From an uncultured Lachnospiraceae bacterium (lineage in GTDB: Bacteria > Bacillota > Clostridia > Lachnospirales > Lachnospiraceae), in assembly GCA_949051815.1 (NCBI GenBank), contig CARQVR010000042.1, positions 1-27,909 on the forward strand: a stretch of DNA of 27,909 bases. The letters run 5' to 3'. Within the stretch, counting starts at the first letter, position 1. Every line of letters begins with the position of its first letter. The translations under genes and the position numbers were made by a program. Under the pieces are notes generated by a model, which was given only the letters and a program-made list of their open reading frames with translations, had not been told where the DNA came from and searched no databases. Below are positions 23,675 to 27,909 of the stretch, piece after piece.

Positions 23675-24910
23675 TTATTTGATAATTTCGGTTACCCGAA
23701 TACCAAAGCTTTCCTCGATTACAACTACTTCACCTTTTGCTACAAACTTGCCGTTCACCAGAATATCAATCGGCTCACCTGCAATTTTATCCAGCTCTAT
23801 GATCGTGCCCGGTGCAAAATCCAGAATCTCCGAAATGGATTTAGAGGTTCTGCCCAGCTCAACGGTTACCTCTAACGGCACATCCTTGATCAGCTCTATG
23901 TTCTCCTGACTTTGCAGCGGGTTAAAATCGCTGGCAAAATTCTGGAACTGAACAGGCTGCACGTTCATATTAGGCTGCATCATCATCTGGGGCATCATCT
24001 GCATCTGCGGCATCATCTGGGGCATTCCCATCTGCGGCATCATCTGCATCTGACTCATATCCATCTGGGGCATTCCCGCCTGCATCTGGCTCATATCCAT
24101 CTGGGGCGCTGCCGCAGGCATCGGCTGAGGAGCCGGAGCTGCCGGTGCGGGAGCGGGGGCAGGCGCTGCTGCTGGCGCCGGAGCCGGTTCGCTGTCACCG
24201 CCCTGACTGGAAATAAAGGTGTCGTAAATCTCCTTGGCAAACTCTACGGGATACAACTGCATAATCGTAGAATCCACCAATTCATCAATCTGCATCCGGA
24301 AAGAAATCTTTACAAAAGTACCTTCCAGAAACGGTGCGATATCTCCGCCCGACTTAAACGCCGTAAGATCCACCAGACTTGCCTCCGGCGGGCTGATATC
24401 TATCATCTTGCCAAGCATGGTAGAGAGCGAGGTGGCGGAAGAACCCATCATCTGGTTCATCGCCTCCGAGATCGCCGAAAGATGCAGTTCACCCAGCTCG
24501 CCGTCCGTGTTACTGCCGTCACCACCCATCATCAGATCGGTAATGATCTTTACATCATGCTCTTTTAAGATCAGGATATTCGATCCATCCAATCCCTGTG
24601 TATACTTAATCAGAATAAATACGCAGGGCTTCTCATAATCTTCCAGTACATTCTTCCAGGTTGCCATCTTAACCACAGGCGTCGTAATATTAACCTTGCG
24701 GTTTACAATGGAAAACAGGGTGGTAGCAGATGCGCCCATACTGATATTGGCGACCTCGCCGACAGCGTCTTTCTCGATGTCCGACAGAAGCGTATCGTCC
24801 GCTTCATCGCCACCGAAACCCGCGGTATTCTCATCCGCAGCATCGCCGGCCGAGTCATCCGTACCGTTCAAAAGCGCATTTATTTCATCCTGTGATAACA
24901 TTCCGTCCAT
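23675..24910 (-). CDS. fliY: Flagellar switch protein and CheY-P phosphatase FliY
   Basis: FliY is both a C-ring component and a CheY-P phosphatase. The 411 residues show an N-terminal MLSQDEINALL peptide resembling the CheY-binding end of FliM, a CheC-like domain with two intact active sites (Asp48/Glu52/Asn55/Pro78 and Ser145/Glu149/Asn152/Pro175), a long linker (about 240-335) and a C-terminal FliN/SpoA domain (about 336-411: DVPLEVTVELGRTSKSISEI, then GEPIDILVNGKFVAKGEVVV). The linker is unusual: a PAPA run followed by a methionine-rich repeat. The ATG at 24910 lies four bases after the fliM stop. A second ATG three codons later is possible. Confidence 0.96.
   Translation of the reverse strand: MDGMLSQDEINALLNGTDDSAGDAADENTAGFGGDEADDTLLSDIEKDAVGEVANISMGASATTLFSIVNRKVNITTPVVKMATWKNVLEDYEKPCVFILIKYTQGLDGSNILILKEHDVKIITDLMMGGDGSNTDGELGELHLSAISEAMNQMMGSSATSLSTMLGKMIDISPPEASLVDLTAFKSGGDIAPFLEGTFVKISFRMQIDELVDSTIMQLYPVEFAKEIYDTFISSQGGDSEPAPAPAAAPAPAPAPAAPAPQPMPAAAPQMDMSQMQAGMPQMDMSQMQMMPQMGMPQMMPQMQMMPQMMMQPNMNVQPVQFQNFASDFNPLQSQENIELIKDVPLEVTVELGRTSKSISEILDFAPGTIIELDKIAGEPIDILVNGKFVAKGEVVVIEESFGIRVTEIIK
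23966..24103 (-). repeat. Met/Gln/Pro-rich coding repeat in FliY
   Basis: Residues 270-315 of FliY are made of degenerate MPQM / MDMSQMQ units; PQMDMSQMQ occurs twice (269-277 and 281-289). About 20 of 46 residues are methionine. On the plus strand this is a run of CATCTGGGGCAT-like units. Slippage probably makes its length variable. Confidence 0.75.
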
Positions 24911-24914
24911 GCTT

Positions 24915-25898
24915 TTATTCTTCCCCCTCTCTGATCACCGAAGTAACTCTCACGGCGTTCTTATCTCTGCTGGTACCCGGGAGTGCGGTAAATTTCCTAA
25001 TATTGCCCACATACACCGTAAGATCCTGCTCTACCTCAGTGTCCAGCCGTATAATATCTCCGACCTGCAGATTTACAAAGTCGGTAACCGATATACTCGT
25101 CTTTCCCAAAACCGCCTTGACAGGAACATCCACTCTCTTGATAAGAGCTTCGATGTACTCTTCGAAGTCCTCGTCTCCCTGCTCTTGCAGATTCGCGTAC
25201 CAGTACTTCGTATTGAGCTTATCCATGACGCTCTCCAACGTGAAGAAGGGGAGACATACATTCATAAATCCTTCCACTTCACCGATCTTCATATTCAGAG
25301 TGACAATGGCAATCATATCGCTCGGTGCAATGATCTGCGCAAACTGGGAATTGGTCTCGATTCTCTCCATCATAGGATTGATATCCACCACATTCTTCCA
25401 TGGCTCCCGCATAAGCTGCATACAAACTACCATCATCTTCTCAATGATCGTCATCTCGATTTCGGTAAATTCCCTGCTCTTTTCAAGCGGGTCTCCGGCT
25501 CCGCCCAGCATCCTGTCTATCATGGCAAATCCAAGCTGGGACGCAAGCTCTATCAGAATCATTCCACCCAGCGGATGGAAATTGACCACGCCCAGAATAA
25601 CCGGATTCGAGAGGGAGTTTGAAAATTCCGAAAAGATAACCGTCTCGGAACTGGTCACCGATACCTGTATATTCTTTCTCAGGTATACCGGCATGCTCGT
25701 GGAAAGCAGCCGTCCGTAATGCTCATATATAATTTCCAATGTACGCAGATGCTCTTTCGAGAATTTAGTCGGCCTTTTAAAGTCGTAATCCTTAATTTGC
25801 TTATCATCCGCGCCATTCAGTTCATCCGTGTCCAGCTCGCCGCTGCTCAAGGCCGCGAGCAGATTATCTATCTCGCTCTGTGATAGTACCTCACCCAC
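24915..25898 (-). CDS. fliM: Flagellar motor switch protein FliM
   Basis: FliM is the central C-ring subunit that binds CheY-P. The 327 residues begin with the CheY-P-binding peptide LSQSEIDNLLAAL, followed by the CheC-like middle domain (about 45-230, RPTKFSKEHLRTLEIIYEHY, HPLGGMILIELASQLGFAMI) and a C-terminal SpoA/FliN-like domain (about 245-320, VPVKAVLGKTSISVTDFVNL). The start is GTG at 25898, supported by AGGAGG 9 bases upstream. It is followed by fliY, which takes the place of FliN in this lineage. Confidence 0.97.
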   Translation of the reverse strand: MGEVLSQSEIDNLLAALSSGELDTDELNGADDKQIKDYDFKRPTKFSKEHLRTLEIIYEHYGRLLSTSMPVYLRKNIQVSVTSSETVIFSEFSNSLSNPVILGVVNFHPLGGMILIELASQLGFAMIDRMLGGAGDPLEKSREFTEIEMTIIEKMMVVCMQLMREPWKNVVDINPMMERIETNSQFAQIIAPSDMIAIVTLNMKIGEVEGFMNVCLPFFTLESVMDKLNTKYWYANLQEQGDEDFEEYIEALIKRVDVPVKAVLGKTSISVTDFVNLQVGDIIRLDTEVEQDLTVYVGNIRKFTALPGTSRDKNAVRVTSVIREGEE

Positions 25899-25936
25899 GA
25901 AAGTTCACCTCCTGTGGCAGTCATTTAGTCTAAGTA

Positions 25937-26464
25937 CTATCCAAACATGATGTCGCCAAAGGACACGTTATAGATAAACTTGGAATCAAACATGGTTTGT
26001 ATTCTGTTGATAATTTCTTTCTTGATCGCTTCCTGATTGTCGCGCGCCTCTTCCGTCGTATACTGGGCGAAAACGCTGTTGATCTCATCCTTAATCAGGC
26101 CTTCCATCGTCGCCAGACTCTCCGCGGAGCCATACTCCTTGTAGCCGTCGGCCTTCGTGTTAATGGAAAGGGTGATGGAAACGATACAATAGTGATCCTT
26201 ATCCTCGCCTTCATTCTTTTTCAGCGGAATCGTCATAGGTTCCGCAAAAGAGTAAGTCTCTGTATCCGCCATGGAAACAGCTTCCTCCGCTCCGGCGCCC
26301 TCCGTGCCGGACGACAGCTCCAGATTCAGAGCCGTAGCAATGTTGTCAACCAGCGCGGCAGTCTTTTTTGACGCGCCCGTCACGCTGAACATCATTATGG
26401 CGGTCAATACAATATTTACGATCAACAACGCCAGAATAATAACGGAAATCAGATTCTTCTTCAT
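25937..26464 (-). CDS. fliL: Flagellar basal-body protein FliL
   Basis: FliL is a single-pass membrane protein that surrounds and supports the stator. I start at the ATG at 26464 (MKKNLISVIILALLIVNIVL), giving 175 residues; the frame extends eight codons to a GTG at 26488, but that start lacks a ribosome binding site whereas GGAG lies 12 bases before the ATG. The protein has one transmembrane helix (about 5-28), a variable linker (about 40-70) and the conserved C-terminal domain (YCIVSITLSINTKADGYKEY, then IKKEIINRIQTMF and NVSFGDIMFG). It follows motB by about 30 bases. Confidence 0.92.
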   Translation of the reverse strand: MKKNLISVIILALLIVNIVLTAIMMFSVTGASKKTAALVDNIATALNLELSSGTEGAGAEEAVSMADTETYSFAEPMTIPLKKNEGEDKDHYCIVSITLSINTKADGYKEYGSAESLATMEGLIKDEINSVFAQYTTEEARDNQEAIKKEIINRIQTMFDSKFIYNVSFGDIMFG

Positions 26465-26493
26465 AGCCTTCGTCTTCTCCTTCTGCACATATC

Positions 26494-27312
26494 TTAATAA
26501 GAACTGAGAGAGTTGTATATCTTAATCTCAACCCTTCTATTCTTCGCTCTTCCCTCAGGCGTAGCGTTGTCCGCTACCGGAAGATATTCTCCCCGGCCTG
26601 CATGTTTGATGTTCGCCGGATCCAGATTCGTAATCGAAAGAATATAGTCAAACACCGATAACGCACGCCCGGAACTCAATTCATTGTTGTTAGAATACTT
26701 CGCCCCCGACATAGGAACATTATCCGTGTGTCCCTCAATCTCAATCGTACCTTCCGCATAGCGCTCCAGAATCAGTCCCACCTGATCCAGAACCGGTTTG
26801 GCTTCCTCCTTCAAAAGCGTACTCCCCGAATCAAAAAGCAACGAGCCCTTCAATGTGAGCTGAACGAACTGCGCGGTAAACTGCACCTCCACCTCATCCG
26901 CCATATTCCTCTCGTCAACCGCCTCCTGAATCTTCTCGGCAAGCGTTTCGGATTCCTCCATCTGCGCTTCCTCTAACTGTTCTTTCGCAGCAGCCGTACT
27001 GTCGGCCACATCCTCGGAGACAATCTCTCCGTCATCCATCTTACCTGTACTGTTTATAAATTCATCCAGCTCATTGAGCTGGCTGACGCCGTTACTGATC
27101 AGCATGCCGTCCCCGATCGCCTGCGCTCCCCCGTCAAAGACGGAAAACATCTGATTAAAGGAAGCTACCACCTTTTCCTGTTTCACTTCGTCAACCGTAG
27201 ACATCGAAAAGAGTAACACGAAGAAACACAGCAGAAGGTTCATCAGGTCAGAGAACGTGGCCATCCACGCCGGGGAGCCTTTCGGGGCCTCTTCCTGCTG
27301 TTTTTTAGCCAT
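26494..27312 (-). CDS. motB: Flagellar stator protein MotB
   Basis: MotB anchors the stator to peptidoglycan and with MotA forms the ion channel. The preferred ATG at 27312 gives 272 residues. The plug/transmembrane region has the essential ion-binding aspartate at Asp22 (WMATFSDLMNLLLCFFVLLF), a linker follows, and the C-terminal OmpA-like domain contains LLFDSGSTLL, IEIEGHTDNVPMSG and LSSGRALSVFDYI, ending GRAKNRRVEIKI. A GGAGG site lies 8 bases before this ATG; an upstream GTG at 27321 falls almost on that site and is rejected. The start overlaps the motA stop by 8 bases. Whether H+ or Na+ is used cannot be decided with certainty. Confidence 0.95.
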   Translation of the reverse strand: MAKKQQEEAPKGSPAWMATFSDLMNLLLCFFVLLFSMSTVDEVKQEKVVASFNQMFSVFDGGAQAIGDGMLISNGVSQLNELDEFINSTGKMDDGEIVSEDVADSTAAAKEQLEEAQMEESETLAEKIQEAVDERNMADEVEVQFTAQFVQLTLKGSLLFDSGSTLLKEEAKPVLDQVGLILERYAEGTIEIEGHTDNVPMSGAKYSNNNELSSGRALSVFDYILSITNLDPANIKHAGRGEYLPVADNATPEGRAKNRRVEIKIYNSLSSY

Positions 27313-27909
27313 CCGCCTCACCTCCGCCTTCTTCTCCGGTCATGCCTCTGTCCGCAGGCGCAAGGAAGGATTTCAGTTTCTCCTCGATGACACGCGGATT
27401 CTCGCCCGCCTGAATGGAGAGAAGACCTTCAATCTCGATTTCCTTCACCATCATTTCTTCCGCGTTCTTGTTCTTTAGTTTCGTGGAAACCGGTGCACAA
27501 ATCCAGTTTGCCAGCACAGAACCATAGAAAGTCGTAACCAGTGCGACCGACATATTCGGTCCGATGGTTGCGAAATCCGACAAATCCCTAAGCATGTTAA
27601 TCAGACCGATCAGGGTTCCGATCATACCCCATGCAGGACCCATGGCTGCGATATTCTCCCAAAAACCGATCTTATCCTTGTGTCTGCTCTCCACGCTTAC
27701 CAGCTCCGTCTCCATAATCGCGCGTACAAGCTCAGGATCGGTACCGTCAACAATCAGCAGGATGCCCTTTTTCAAGAAATCATCCTCGATGTCGCTGGCC
27801 GCTTCCTCCAGAGACAGAAGCCCTTCCTTACGTGCCACGTTGGAAAGCTCTATAATTTTCTGAATAATCCCGGGCACATTCATGCTGGACGTCTTAAAGA
27901 TCAATCCCA
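27305..27909 (-). CDS. motA: Flagellar stator protein MotA (partial, N-terminus off the window)
   Basis: MotA surrounds MotB in the stator and pushes on FliG to turn the motor. About 201 C-terminal residues are visible; the frame is open through the right edge, so the first two transmembrane helices lie outside. Visible parts are the cytoplasmic loop (SSMNVPGIIQKIIELSNVAR, RKEGLLSLEE), transmembrane helix 3 (AAMGPAWGMIGTLIGLINML, with the conserved proline) and helix 4 (PNMSVALVTTFYGSVLANWI). The stop (TAA, 27305-27307) overlaps motB. A TTG at 27904 is internal, not the real start. Confidence 0.95.
   Translation of the reverse strand, partial: GLIFKTSSMNVPGIIQKIIELSNVARKEGLLSLEEAASDIEDDFLKKGILLIVDGTDPELVRAIMETELVSVESRHKDKIGFWENIAAMGPAWGMIGTLIGLINMLRDLSDFATIGPNMSVALVTTFYGSVLANWICAPVSTKLKNKNAEEMMVKEIEIEGLLSIQAGENPRVIEEKLKSFLAPADRGMTGEEGGGEADG

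Noticed and set aside
24696..25622. 308-codon open frame on the plus strand
   Set aside because: It is antisense to fliM and the start of fliY, which are unambiguous; no domain or ribosome binding site supports it.
26465..26488. Longer fliL start at GTG 26488
   Set aside because: There is no ribosome binding site before it, and the ATG at 26464 puts the basic residues directly before the membrane helix as expected.
27313..27321. Longer motB start at GTG 27321
   Set aside because: The GTG sits almost on the GGAGG that serves the ATG at 27312, so it cannot use that site.
1..27909. Insertion sequences, prophage, CRISPR arrays, tRNA or rRNA genes
   Set aside because: I found no transposase, integrase or regularly spaced repeats and no recognisable tRNA or rRNA segment; the window is covered by housekeeping and motility genes.

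Overview
This window looks like the chromosome of a motile, low-to-mid GC Clostridia member, most likely Lachnospiraceae. The basis is a Bacillus/Clostridia-type fla/che operon (FliY instead of FliN, CheC and CheD present, SigD-type sigma factor last), Gram-positive ribosome binding sites (AGGAGG/GGAGG), and a FapA / DUF6115-like / YceG-like tail that I associate with Lachnospiraceae. All genes I accept lie on the minus strand, so the biological order runs from position 27909 down to 1.

Region 27909-8461 is the downstream half of a large flagellar-chemotaxis operon. It holds motA (5' end outside the window), motB, fliL, fliM, fliY, cheY, fliO, fliP, fliQ, fliR, flhB, flhA, flhF, flhG, a PilZ/YcgR-type c-di-GMP effector, cheB, cheA, cheW, cheC, cheD, an uncharacterised two-helix membrane protein, and the motility sigma factor. 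From fliL to the sigma factor the order matches the Bacillus subtilis fla/che operon, with two insertions: the PilZ gene between flhG and cheB, and the membrane protein between cheD and sigD. Many junctions overlap (TAATG, ATGA, TTGA) or are separated by only a few bases, which implies translational coupling. Products cover the stator, the C-ring switch, the type III export gate, the FlhF/FlhG placement pair and a two-phosphatase chemotaxis pathway.

Region 8460-2102 begins with a 158-base structured gap (candidate promoter, hairpins, a 22-codon ORF). It is followed by a FapA-like DUF342 protein, a small hydrophilic protein, a membrane-anchored coiled-coil protein with a C-terminal HTH-like segment (in the position of B. 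subtilis swrB), a membrane-anchored protein ending in an MltG/YceG-like substrate-binding module without the catalytic domain, and a transmembrane methyl-accepting chemotaxis receptor. This post-sigma cassette is the least understood part of the window.

Region 2101-1626 is a hairpin-rich intergenic stretch with terminator-like structures and a good sigma-A promoter (TTGCAA-17-TATAGT). The promoter drives rpsB and tsf (ribosomal protein S2 and EF-Ts; tsf runs off the left edge). rpsB-tsf also follows the fla/che operon in B. subtilis, so this arrangement is ancient. The rpsB leader of about 190 nt carries a short ORF whose stop overlaps the rpsB start codon.

Most of the window is a textbook motility locus. 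The points worth following up are the post-sigma cassette, the uncharacterised membrane protein before sigD, the Met-rich linker in FliY, and the structured intergenic segments with candidate micro-ORFs.
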